A stretch of DNA of 64,000 nucleotides from an uncultured Aquimarina sp. (GTDB lineage Bacteria > Bacteroidota > Bacteroidia > Flavobacteriales > Flavobacteriaceae), in assembly GCA_937958985.1 (NCBI GenBank), contig CALGLV010000011.1, positions 17,870-81,869 of the forward strand, read 5' to 3'. A model generated the notes under the pieces. It was not told the origin of the DNA and did no database searches. It saw only the letters and a program-made list of their open reading frames with translations. A program made the position numbers and the translations under genes. Below are positions 1 through 7,858 of the stretch, in pieces; the stretch's first letter is position 1; each line of letters opens with the position of its first letter.

Positions 1-1150
1 TAGCATCGGCATAAAAGCCTTCTTTAATAAATCCTCTTTTTTCTATTTGGAATAATATAGCTGGATTGTGGCAAGCCTTCTCAACAACTTTTTCAATTGT
101 AAGCTCTCCTCTATGTACCATTTCTAATAAGGCAGGGTATGCATGCTGTACCAAAGGTCCGCCGGAAGGCGCTTTAGTATAAATAGCATCTTTTTCCTCT
201 AAAGTATGAGGAGCGTGATCTGTTGCAATCACATCAATTTTATTTGATTTCAATCCTTCAATTAATCCTTGTCTGTCTTTTTCAGTTTTAACTGCGGGAT
301 TCCATTTTATATGAGTGCCTTTTGTTTGGTAGTCATCGCTGTTAAACCATAGGTGGTGTACACATACTTCGGCAGTAATTTTTTTGTCTTTTAAAGGTGT
401 TTTTCCGTCAAACAATTCCAATTCTTTAGCTGTTGATAGGTGAAAAACGTGAAGACGAGCTCCGGTTTCTTTAGCAAGCTCTACGGCTTTAGAAGAGGAT
501 AAGTAACAGGCTTCTTCACTTCTTATAATTGGGTGAAGCTCTATAGGAATATCTTCACCATATTCTTCAATATGTTTGGCTAAGTTGGTTTTAATAGTTT
601 CTTCATCTTCACAATGCACCGCAATTAATAAATCGGTAGATTGAAATATTTTTTTAAGAACTTCAGGATCATCAACTAACATGTTACCTGTAGAAGAGCC
701 TAGAAATAATTTTAAAGCGGCTACGTTTTTTTTGTCAACTTTTAGAATTTCTTCTAAATTATCGTTCGTTCCACCAAACATAAAAGAATAATTGGCATAA
801 CTACTTTCGTTGGCAGTTTTGAATTTATCGTCAAGTTTTTCAATAGTAGTTGCCTGTGGAACCGTATTGGGCATTTCTATAAAACTAGTAATACCACCAG
901 CAATAGCTGCTCTGGATTCAGATCGGATATTTGCTTTATGTGTTAACCCAGGTTCTCTAAAATGTACTTGGTCGTCAATCATTCCAGGAAGCAAGTGTTT
1001 TCCTTCAGCGTCAATAACTTCTACATCGGGAGATTTTGGACTTATGCTTTCTGCTATTTCTTTAAAAAAACCATTTTCTATGTAAACATCACACTCAGTA
1101 ATCCCATTTTGGTCAACAACTTTGGTGTTTTTAATTAAAATTTTATTCAT
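1..1150 (-). CDS. pyrC: dihydroorotase, C-terminus cut by window edge
   Basis: The minus strand is open from an ATG at 1150 to the left edge, giving about 383 residues of a family usually about 420-450 long, so the C-terminus lies outside the window. Dihydroorotase closes N-carbamoyl-aspartate to dihydroorotate in cytosolic pyrimidine synthesis. My translation shows the amidohydrolase landmarks: DDQVHFREPG at residues 59-68, a central HCEDEE, CVHHLWF, and a late ATDHAPH motif. The usual first-metal motif HxH reads QVH here (Q61, H63), so one classical ligand is replaced; the remaining histidines and the late Asp are kept. The start overlaps the stop of the upstream glycosyltransferase in an ATGA, so the two are probably one operon and translationally coupled. 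The class I/PyrC assignment is firm; catalytic competence is inferred. Confidence 0.93.
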   Translation of the reverse strand, partial: MNKILIKNTKVVDQNGITECDVYIENGFFKEIAESISPKSPDVEVIDAEGKHLLPGMIDDQVHFREPGLTHKANIRSESRAAIAGGITSFIEMPNTVPQATTIEKLDDKFKTANESSYANYSFMFGGTNDNLEEILKVDKKNVAALKLFLGSSTGNMLVDDPEVLKKIFQSTDLLIAVHCEDEETIKTNLAKHIEEYGEDIPIELHPIIRSEEACYLSSSKAVELAKETGARLHVFHLSTAKELELFDGKTPLKDKKITAEVCVHHLWFNSDDYQTKGTHIKWNPAVKTEKDRQGLIEGLKSNKIDVIATDHAPHTLEEKDAIYTKAPSGGPLVQHAYPALLEMVHRGELTIEKVVEKACHNPAILFQIEKRGFIKEGFYADA

Positions 1151-1884
1151 CTTTTATTGAATAGGCTATTTATTTTCATTTGAATTACTCCGAAAATTGC
1201 TTCAGAAATAATTCCTTTAGACATTTTAGAAACTCCATGTGCTCTGTCGGTGAAAATCACAGGAATTTCTTTAAACTTCAAATTTTTTAAAAACGCTTTA
1301 TACTTCATTTCTATTTGAAAAGCGTAGCCGACAAATTTTATATTATTTAAATCGATAGTTTGCAACAATTTATTCGAATAACACACAAATCCTGCTGTAG
1401 TATCATGTATTGGCATTCGGGTAATTAACCGAACATATTTAGAGGCTAAATAAGATAATAGTACTCTGCTCATAGGCCAATTCACTACATTAACACCTTT
1501 AACATACCTGCTACCAATAACCATATCCAGATTTTCTTCCTCACAAGTTTGCTTTAGTCGAACAAGGTCTAAAGGGTTATGAGAAAAATCAGCATCCATT
1601 TCAAAGACGTATTTATAGTTTCTCTTTAAAGCCCATTTAAATCCGTGAATGTAGGCAGTCCCTAAACCTAATTTTTGATTTCTTTTTTCTAAAAATAAGT
1701 TCGATGGATATGTTTTTTGAAGTTCGGAGACTTTTAAGGCAGTGCCATCGGGCGAATTATCGTCTACAACTAATAAATCAAAAGATAAAGAATGTGAGAA
1801 TTTTAAACTAAATACAGCATTAATAACAGCCTCTATGTTTTCTATTTCGTTATAGGTAGGTACTATTACTAAGCTGCTAGGCAT
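1147..1884 (-). CDS. polyprenol monophosphomannose synthase-like glycosyltransferase (GT2)
   Basis: A 245-residue GT-A fold enzyme of family GT2, closest in pattern to dolichol/polyprenol-phosphate mannosyltransferase (DPM1 type). Such enzymes move mannose from GDP-mannose to a lipid carrier on the cytoplasmic face of the membrane. Visible motifs are the N-terminal VIVPTYNE, the nucleotide-binding VVDDNSPDGT, the metal-binding MDADFSHNP and GSRYVKG. No C-terminal transmembrane helices are evident, so this is the short soluble DPM1 architecture rather than the long fused type. It is the first gene of a two-gene minus-strand unit with pyrC, overlapping it by four bases. The sugar and acceptor are inferred from family resemblance only; other polyprenyl-phosphate sugars remain possible. 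Confidence 0.85.
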   Translation of the reverse strand: MPSSLVIVPTYNEIENIEAVINAVFSLKFSHSLSFDLLVVDDNSPDGTALKVSELQKTYPSNLFLEKRNQKLGLGTAYIHGFKWALKRNYKYVFEMDADFSHNPLDLVRLKQTCEEENLDMVIGSRYVKGVNVVNWPMSRVLLSYLASKYVRLITRMPIHDTTAGFVCYSNKLLQTIDLNNIKFVGYAFQIEMKYKAFLKNLKFKEIPVIFTDRAHGVSKMSKGIISEAIFGVIQMKINSLFNKR

Positions 1885-1900
1885 TCAAATAAATTTGAAT

Positions 1901-1908
1901 CAAAGATA
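1901..1908 (-). promoter_or_regulatory. -7 promoter element for GT2-pyrC
   Basis: CAAAGATA on the plus strand reads TATCTTTG on the minus strand, an exact match to the Bacteroidota -7 consensus TAnnTTTG. It lies 16 bases upstream of the GT2 start codon. I see no good -33 TTG at the expected distance, so the call rests on the -7 match and position. Confidence 0.5.
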
Positions 1909-1970
1909 CTACAAAACTCAATTTTAGCGTTTACATTTGTGATTATAATTTGTAATAAATACATAACAAT

Positions 1971-2624
1971 TTGGAAGCTACATTCAGAAATTTAATAGTC
2001 TCAGATTGGGTCATTGCTATTTATATTTTAGTAGCGCTTTTACTGATTATAGCAAAAAGAAAATCTAATTATAAATTATTAAATTTTAGTAGGTTATTTT
2101 TTTCAGATACTTATATAAAGACCTACAGAGAAGATAGTTTGTTGAAAGGATTTCATTTATTAATGTTAGGAATGTCTTTGCTTTTTTTTCCATTGATTAT
2201 TCAGGTTTTACTGTTTAAAATAGGATATTTAACTCAATTTGAATTTTCTGAATACCTAAAAATCGCGCTATTCTTTGGTTTTTTTTACTTGTTGAAGATG
2301 ATGCTTCAGTTGCTTTTAGCTAGAGTAATTGGTTTTAAAAAAACTATTTCCCGCTACATTTTTCAAAAGCAAACTTATTTTTCATACCTAACATTCATAA
2401 GCTTACTACCTTTGTTATTCTTTATTTATACACCAGTTGTTGGTAGTTATTGGTTGTATTTATTTGTTATTCTGTGGTTTGTAATTTTTTCACTTTCAGT
2501 TTTATTAATTTTAACACACTTTAAAGAATTGTTTTTTAGCTATTTGGTTTATTTTATTTTGTATCTTTGCGCATTCGAAATTTCCCCAATTATAGGTGTG
2601 ATTTATTATATTACAAGACTATGA
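1971..2624 (+). CDS. DUF4271 membrane protein
   Basis: A 217-residue, very hydrophobic protein with about six predicted membrane helices: one near residues 14-28, others around 60-85, 93-115, 135-155, 160-180 and 188-215. The pattern and position just before a HemD-like gene match the Bacteroidota family DUF4271, for which I know no biochemical function. The only available start is TTG at 1971, because a stop lies two codons upstream and no ATG occurs until residue 66. The stop overlaps the ATG of the HemD-like gene (ATGA), suggesting coupling. The 3' end also contains a perfect -7 promoter element, so the downstream gene may be transcribed separately too. The assignment to DUF4271 is by recognition; the topology is inferred. 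Confidence 0.75.
   Translation: MEATFRNLIVSDWVIAIYILVALLLIIAKRKSNYKLLNFSRLFFSDTYIKTYREDSLLKGFHLLMLGMSLLFFPLIIQVLLFKIGYLTQFEFSEYLKIALFFGFFYLLKMMLQLLLARVIGFKKTISRYIFQKQTYFSYLTFISLLPLLFFIYTPVVGSYWLYLFVILWFVIFSLSVLLILTHFKELFFSYLVYFILYLCAFEISPIIGVIYYITRL
2562..2569 (+). promoter_or_regulatory. internal -7 promoter element before the HemD-like gene
   Basis: TATCTTTG matches the Bacteroidota -7 consensus and sits inside the 3' end of the DUF4271 gene, 51 bases before the ATG at 2621. A TTTG at 2543-2546 lies 15 bases upstream, slightly short for a -33 element. It would allow the HemD-like gene to be expressed independently of its upstream partner. Confidence 0.45.
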
Positions 2625-3400
2625 AGCAAGATACTTTAGAAACACAGAAGTCTATGAAAGTGAAAACGATTTTGGTATCTCAGCCAGAACCTAAAATGGA
2701 GAACTCTCCATACCATGATATTGAAGAAAGACAGAAGGTTAAGTTTGATTTTGTTCCTTTTATTCATGTTGAAGGATTAACATCAAAAGAAGTTCGTCAT
2801 CAAAAAATTGATTTTTCTCAGTATACAGCAATTATTTTAACCAGTAGAAATGCTATTGATCATTTCTTTAGAATCGCAGAAGAAATGCGTTTTAAAGTTC
2901 CTGATGCGATGAAGTATTTTTGTCAAAGCGAAGCAGTGGCTTATTATTTGCAAAAATATGTAGTGTACAGAAAACGTAAAATTTATGTAGGTACGCGAAC
3001 ATTTCCTGAGTTGGTGCCATTAATTAAAAAGTACAAACACGAAAAGTATTTACTTCCTTCCTCTGATAAACTTAAGCCGGCCATACCAGCATTGTTAGAT
3101 GAATTAGAAGTGAATTGGAAAATAGGAACATTTTACAGAACAGTAGTTAGTGATTTGTCGGAATTAAGAGATGTGTTTTACGACATATTAGTTTTCTTTA
3201 GTCCTTCAGGAATTCAATCATTATTTGAAAACTTTCCTGATTTTAAGCAGAATGACACTCGTATTGCAGTGTTTGGTAATTCAACTGTTAAGGAAGCAGA
3301 ATCAAGAGGGTTAGTGTGTAATATTGTAGCTCCTTCACCTGAAACACCGTCTATGACTATGGCGCTTAGGAAGTACATAGATAAGGCGAATAAGAAATAA
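2621..3400 (+). CDS. uroporphyrinogen-III synthase family protein (HemD-like, copy 1)
   Basis: The protein has about 259 residues from the ATG at 2621; longer readings from a TTG at 2567 lie inside the DUF4271 gene and are unlikely. It has the two-domain HemD fold pattern: an N-terminal stretch with VSQPEPK, then IILTSRNAIDHF, and a C-terminal VFFSPSGIQSLF near residue 190, the family's best landmark. HemD closes and inverts ring D of hydroxymethylbilane to give uroporphyrinogen III. A second, clearly different HemD lies in the hemACDE operon at 42492-43136. This copy instead pairs with DUF4271, and its N-terminus (QKVKFDFVPFIHVEG) differs strongly from copy 2. It could be a redundant enzyme or a diverged protein with another role. 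An ATG at 2654 (MKVKTILVSQ) is an alternative start. A terminator follows. Confidence 0.8.
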   Translation: MKQDTLETQKSMKVKTILVSQPEPKMENSPYHDIEERQKVKFDFVPFIHVEGLTSKEVRHQKIDFSQYTAIILTSRNAIDHFFRIAEEMRFKVPDAMKYFCQSEAVAYYLQKYVVYRKRKIYVGTRTFPELVPLIKKYKHEKYLLPSSDKLKPAIPALLDELEVNWKIGTFYRTVVSDLSELRDVFYDILVFFSPSGIQSLFENFPDFKQNDTRIAVFGNSTVKEAESRGLVCNIVAPSPETPSMTMALRKYIDKANKK

Positions 3401-3425
3401 TAATAGAGTATTCTCTATTAATTTT

Positions 3426-3458
3426 AAGCTTCTAGGATTCTATTCTAGAAGCTTTTTT
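3426..3458 (+). terminator. rho-independent terminator after the HemD-like gene
   Basis: AAGCTTCTAG at 3426-3435 pairs perfectly with CTAGAAGCTT at 3445-3454 around a 9-base loop, followed by a T run. It lies 25 bases past the HemD-like stop. Confidence 0.8.
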
Positions 3459-3553
3459 ATGTTTAATTATCTTAATGTAAACAGTGTTAAAAAATACGTA
3501 ACTTACACGAATTCAATATTTTATGTATATTTAGGGTCTAAAATATATAAATT

Positions 3554-4369
3554 ATGAAATGTTATGTGTTACTATTTGCTTCATTTTTACACTCAGTATT
3601 TTACAGTCAAAACGTGGGTGATTTGGTAATTACGGAGATTATGCAAAACCCTAAAGTAGTAAGCGATTCTTTTGGTGAGTATTTTGAGATTTACAATACA
3701 ACCTCAAATAGTATTGATATTAATGGATGGATAATTAGAGATAATGATACCGATTCTCACATTATATCAAATGGAGGTCCTTTATTGGTGCCCGCTAATA
3801 GTTTTTTTGTATTTGGCAGAAATGGAGATATAATGCTTAATGGAGGATACGCGCCAAATTACGTATACTCTTCCTTTTTATTAACGAATACTTCTGACGA
3901 AGTTGTATTAGCAACACCAACAGGTGTAATTATTGATAGTGTTGAATATGATAATGGTGCTTCATTTCCAGATCCTGATGGGTCTAGTATGGAGTTTACA
4001 GGTATTACAGCAATAGAAAATGATGATGGTACAAATTGGCAATCTTCTACAACACTTTTCGGTAGTGGTGATAATGGTACTCCAGGAACTTTGAACTCGA
4101 ACAATTTAGCTCTTTCTGTAACTGATTTTTCTGACAAAAAATCGAAAGTTTCATTTTATCCCAACCCCACAAATACGGGTTATTCAACAATTAATATGCC
4201 TTCTTTGAAATATTCAAGTGTAGCTATTTATAGCCTTTCAGGTCAGAAAATATTAGATACTAGTATAGAAAATAGTGTTTTAAATACCAATTCTCTTTCG
4301 ACGGGAATTTACTTGATTCGGTTAATGGTTTCGAATAAATTAGCTACGGTTAAATTGATAGTAGAGTAA
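3554..4369 (+). CDS. secreted lamin-tail domain protein with T9SS type A sorting domain
   Basis: A 271-residue protein with a signal peptide ending near SQNVGD (residues 1-19), followed by a lamin-tail (LTD) immunoglobulin-like domain at about 20-130, shown by GDLVITEIMQNP, a GEYFEIYNTT segment and INGWIIRDND. The last 75 residues (about 197-271) form a T9SS type A C-terminal sorting domain with the FYPNPT motif, a central VAIYSLSGQKIL and a terminal TGIYLIRLMV...KLIVE. Known clients with this layout are exported through the outer membrane and processed at the C-terminal domain. It is a single gene between two terminator-like or gene-end regions. LTD proteins are often linked to surface adhesion or nucleases; no catalytic domain is visible here, so its function is unknown. 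Confidence 0.85.
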   Translation: MKCYVLLFASFLHSVFYSQNVGDLVITEIMQNPKVVSDSFGEYFEIYNTTSNSIDINGWIIRDNDTDSHIISNGGPLLVPANSFFVFGRNGDIMLNGGYAPNYVYSSFLLTNTSDEVVLATPTGVIIDSVEYDNGASFPDPDGSSMEFTGITAIENDDGTNWQSSTTLFGSGDNGTPGTLNSNNLALSVTDFSDKKSKVSFYPNPTNTGYSTINMPSLKYSSVAIYSLSGQKILDTSIENSVLNTNSLSTGIYLIRLMVSNKLATVKLIVE

Positions 4370-4454
4370 TAGCTTTCTAGAAAAGTTTGTTTTTTTGAAA
4401 TTTATATAAGCATAAAAGAAAGGATTTATTTTTTCAATCGACTTACTCAAATAT

Positions 4455-4940
4455 ATGAGATCGATATTAAAAGCTTTACTTTTTTTGGGTATAACAACAA
4501 TGTTGTTTTCGTGTAATCAAAATAAAACAAACAAGCATTTTATGGAGAATAATGGTTTAGTAGTTAAGCAAAGTAAATTCGATTTTAATACTACTTATGC
4601 AAAATTACATGATGTTTTGGAGTCGAATCCAAACCTTAAAATTATATTGGAATTAGATCATAGTAAAAACGCTGCTTCCAAGGATTTGCAATTAAGACCT
4701 ACTAAAATAATTTTATTTGGTAATCCAATGTTAGGAACACCATTAATGCAAAACAGCGCAACTGTAGCCCTAGATTTACCACAGAAAATAGTAGTTTTTG
4801 AAGCGGACAATATGGTTCAAGTTGCCTATAACGACCCGTTATACTTAAAAAATAGACACGGTATTGACAACTCCGATGAAGTACTTACTAAAATTGCAGG
4901 CGCGTTAAATAAAATTACTGATGTAGCAGTGGGTAACTAA
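4455..4940 (+). CDS. DUF302 domain lipoprotein
   Basis: A 161-residue lipoprotein: the first 19 residues are a signal peptide ending in a lipobox LFSC with C20 as the lipidated cysteine. The mature part (about residues 35-150) matches DUF302, with LHDVLESNPNLKIILELDHSKNA, the ILFGNP segment followed by GTPLM, and VALDLPQKIVVFE. The biochemical function of DUF302 is not established. The stop overlaps the stop of the convergent OmpA-family gene by four bases, and there is no room for a terminator between them, so their transcripts must overlap at the 3' ends. Confidence 0.85.
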   Translation: MRSILKALLFLGITTMLFSCNQNKTNKHFMENNGLVVKQSKFDFNTTYAKLHDVLESNPNLKIILELDHSKNAASKDLQLRPTKIILFGNPMLGTPLMQNSATVALDLPQKIVVFEADNMVQVAYNDPLYLKNRHGIDNSDEVLTKIAGALNKITDVAVGN

Positions 4941-6931
4941 AATTTGGTAATTTCAAATTCACTTCTACGATTGGTTTGATGTTCGTCTTCGGTACAAATT
5001 TTTGCTTTACAATTAATTAATGGTTGTGATTCTCCAGAACCTTCAAAACTAATACGGCGAGCGTTTACATAACCAACTAAAGCAAGGTAATTACGGGTAG
5101 ATTCCGCTCTTTTTTCTGACAGTAATTGATTATAAGATTCTGTTCCGCGACTATCGGTGTGTGCTCTTATTTTTATATGTAGTGTTGAATACTTTTCAAG
5201 CTTTAAGGCTAACTCATCTAATACTTTTTTAGAGTCAGCACGAATATTCCATTTGTTAAAATCAAAGTAAATAGGAGGCAGATTAAAAAATAACTTTCCG
5301 TTTATTTCTTTTACAGGTGGGCCAACTTTATCTTTTAGTAACTGCTCTTTTATAGATAAAACTACAGGCTCCTTTTTTATAACAGGTATTTCTTTTTGTT
5401 TTAAGTACAAGGTGTATACTTCACCCTTTTTTTCTTTAACTAAAAAAGGTTTTGATTGCGCTATGTAATTATTAGCAGTTGCTGTTAAATCATACCTTCC
5501 TGGTAATATGTTAATGTCAAAAGCACTTATACTATCGGTGGTTTTGGCGTAAATCTCTTGTTTGTCTCTATCAACTAAGCTAAGCGTAGTGTTTGGAATG
5601 TAATTTTGAGTAATCAAATCTTTCACTTCAAAACGTACTTTAATAGGCTCAGGGAAGATGTTTCCAACCTGACTAAAGTTGTAAATGTCATCTCCTTTTT
5701 TACTTCTGTTTGAGGCAAAAAAACCATTAGTTAAATCGTAAAATGTCATTGAAAAATCATCAAAACTTGAATTAATAGGAGCTCCTAAATTAATAGGTTT
5801 TTCGAATGTTTCTTGGTTGTTTTTACAGGCAAAAACATCGAGCATTCCAAGTCCTAAGTGTCCGTTAGAAGAAAAAAATAGGTCTCCATTTTCAGAAATA
5901 AAGGGAAATTGCTCTCTGTTAGAGGTGTTAATTTCTTCTCCTAAATTTAGGGGCTTACCAAAGGTGTTATCTTCGTTAATAGCTACCACATATAAATCAA
6001 ATTCTCCGTAGCCTCCAGGCATATTTGAAGAAAAATATAAATGTTTGCCATTAGGACTTAAGGCAGGATGTTCTGTAGTGTACGCGATATTATTAAAGGG
6101 TAATCTTTCGGGTTTAGACCATGTTTGTAGGCTGTCGTCCTTAAAAGATCTATATAGGTGTATCGCATTACTTCGGATGCTGTCAAATTTTCGATTTCCT
6201 CTTTCGTTATTACTTTTAGAGAGGTAAACTGTTTTTCCATCTTTACTGAAACAAAAATTACCTTCGTGTAGACTAGAATTTATTTTGGAAGAAAAGGAGG
6301 TGATTTCTCCAATAGGTTTATTGGTGCTATCAACGGCTACTTTATAAATATCTAAAAAAGGTCGGTGTGTCCATTTATAACGCTTTTCTAAAAGGTTGTT
6401 GGGGCTTCTGTCGGAAGTAAAATAGACTAAGCTGTCCTTTTTAATTGCTCCAAATTCGGCACTTTCACTATTAAAAGCAGCGGTTTTTATAGAAAAATCA
6501 TCATCTTTTAATTTAAATTCTTCAATAGTTGCAATTACTTTAGCGGAGTTTTTTGGTGTTAATTTTTTATTTTTTTGATAAGTTTCTAGGTGTGGAATAG
6601 CTTTGTCGTACTCGCCTAAAGCGGAGAGTACATGGTATAATTTAAAGTTGAAATTATTGTCGTAATTTTTGTCCTTCCCTTTGAATTTACCTTTAACAAT
6701 ATAATTTAAGTAGCGGTATGCTTTTCTAAATTGAAATGTATTGTAATAAGAAATAGCTAAATTTTGAATTGTTTTTTTTGAGAGGCTTGAGCTTTCCAAT
6801 TCTTTTTGATAGGCGGAAATAGCATTGTAGTAATCCCCATTTTTAAAAAAACGATCGGCTCTAGTTTTGCGTTGAGAAAATGCGGTAAAGCATAAAAATA
6901 ATGAAACGATGATAGTAAGGTAGTGCTTCAT
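4937..6931 (-). CDS. PorE-like OmpA family protein (TPR, PD40 propeller, OmpA C-terminal domain)
   Basis: A 664-residue protein with a signal peptide (1-20). Order of domains: TPR-like helices about 25-135, WD40/PD40 beta-propeller repeats about 165-430 (several LYFSSN, YFTSDR and LFFSSNG motifs), a carboxypeptidase-regulatory-like beta-sandwich about 435-510, and an OmpA_C peptidoglycan-binding domain about 545-664 with FDFNKWNIRADS, RAHTDSRGTESYN and GSGESQPL, ending in NRRSEFEITKF. This is the architecture of PorE of Porphyromonas gingivalis, which anchors the T9SS to peptidoglycan and works with PorP. It lies 6 bases after a PorP/SprF gene and in the same unit as a T9SS type B client, so an anchoring or client-presentation role is likely. 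Many Bacteroidota carry several such paralogues, so this may be a client-specific version and not the core PorE. Confidence 0.88.
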   Translation of the reverse strand: MKHYLTIIVSLFLCFTAFSQRKTRADRFFKNGDYYNAISAYQKELESSSLSKKTIQNLAISYYNTFQFRKAYRYLNYIVKGKFKGKDKNYDNNFNFKLYHVLSALGEYDKAIPHLETYQKNKKLTPKNSAKVIATIEEFKLKDDDFSIKTAAFNSESAEFGAIKKDSLVYFTSDRSPNNLLEKRYKWTHRPFLDIYKVAVDSTNKPIGEITSFSSKINSSLHEGNFCFSKDGKTVYLSKSNNERGNRKFDSIRSNAIHLYRSFKDDSLQTWSKPERLPFNNIAYTTEHPALSPNGKHLYFSSNMPGGYGEFDLYVVAINEDNTFGKPLNLGEEINTSNREQFPFISENGDLFFSSNGHLGLGMLDVFACKNNQETFEKPINLGAPINSSFDDFSMTFYDLTNGFFASNRSKKGDDIYNFSQVGNIFPEPIKVRFEVKDLITQNYIPNTTLSLVDRDKQEIYAKTTDSISAFDINILPGRYDLTATANNYIAQSKPFLVKEKKGEVYTLYLKQKEIPVIKKEPVVLSIKEQLLKDKVGPPVKEINGKLFFNLPPIYFDFNKWNIRADSKKVLDELALKLEKYSTLHIKIRAHTDSRGTESYNQLLSEKRAESTRNYLALVGYVNARRISFEGSGESQPLINCKAKICTEDEHQTNRRSEFEITKF

Positions 6932-6937
6932 GGTAGT

Positions 6938-7855
6938 TTAGTAAAATCTAGGTGAAACGTATTTTTTTCCCAGCGAAAGCAAATCAAAATCTACGATAAG
7001 AATTACTTCATGGCTACCATTACTCAGCTGGCTAAAATTGCTAAGTGAGTAATCATAGGCGTAACCAATTTTTAGATTTTGAGTTATTTGAAAGCCTGCA
7101 ATTGCCGAAACACTTTCTTGATAACGATAAGCGCTGCCGATTTCAAATCGGTTCGCATATAGGTAATTAATACCTGCGCTAAACGATAGAGGGGCACCTA
7201 TGGCTTGTTGTACAATTACAGAAGGTTTTAGTTTTGATTCTTGAGAAAGCTCAAAGATATAGCCTGCAATACCAAATAGTTGATTCGCCCTTTCCGAAAC
7301 TCCAATTCCGTTAAATTCCACCTTACGAGATAAAATATTGGGAGATGAAATTCCCGCGTAGAAATTATTACTGTATAAAAATAATCCGACTCCTAATGTA
7401 ATCGTATTATCGGAAATTCGATTAGAAAATGCCGGGTCATCGGCAACATCAGAGCCTAAAGCATTTAAGGAAAAATTATTGAAACCAACTTTTAAGCCAT
7501 AAGAGAGTTTAAGGTTAGAAGAAACTTGAGTGATATAAGCAAAATCTAAATTCGCAAAATTAGTAGTTACTTTTATTGCATCACCAATTTCGTCTCTTAC
7601 GTAATTTGCACTAAGTTCTACTTTATTTTTTACAGGAAAATTAATAAAGGCGTTTGCCGTTTGTGGGCCGCCTTCAATTCCTTGCCATTGCTGTCGGTAT
7701 AAAAGTCCTGCGGAGATCAACCCAGGTTGATCTTTAACATAAGCAGGGTTTACCGTGCTCATGTTGTAAATATACTGAGTATATTGGGGATCTTGTTGCG
7801 CAAATACAGATAAGCAAACAACGAGCGCTATAGCGTTTATAAAATATAATTTCAT
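6938..7855 (-). CDS. PorP/SprF family outer-membrane protein
   Basis: A 305-residue protein with a signal peptide (MKLYFINAIALVVCLSVFAQ) followed by QDPQYTQYIYNMSTVNPAY, the hallmark start of the PorP/SprF family. The rest is a beta-barrel of alternating strands, ending in YVSPRFY. SprF of Flavobacterium johnsoniae is needed to put the type B client SprB on the cell surface, and PorP of P. gingivalis binds PorE. The gene begins 3 bases after the stop of the giant type B client and ends 6 bases before the PorE-like gene. The order client / SprF-like / OmpA-like suggests a dedicated partner for that client. The family is certain; the client pairing is inferred from context. Confidence 0.93.
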   Translation of the reverse strand: MKLYFINAIALVVCLSVFAQQDPQYTQYIYNMSTVNPAYVKDQPGLISAGLLYRQQWQGIEGGPQTANAFINFPVKNKVELSANYVRDEIGDAIKVTTNFANLDFAYITQVSSNLKLSYGLKVGFNNFSLNALGSDVADDPAFSNRISDNTITLGVGLFLYSNNFYAGISSPNILSRKVEFNGIGVSERANQLFGIAGYIFELSQESKLKPSVIVQQAIGAPLSFSAGINYLYANRFEIGSAYRYQESVSAIAGFQITQNLKIGYAYDYSLSNFSQLSNGSHEVILIVDFDLLSLGKKYVSPRFY

Positions 7856-7858
7856 AGG

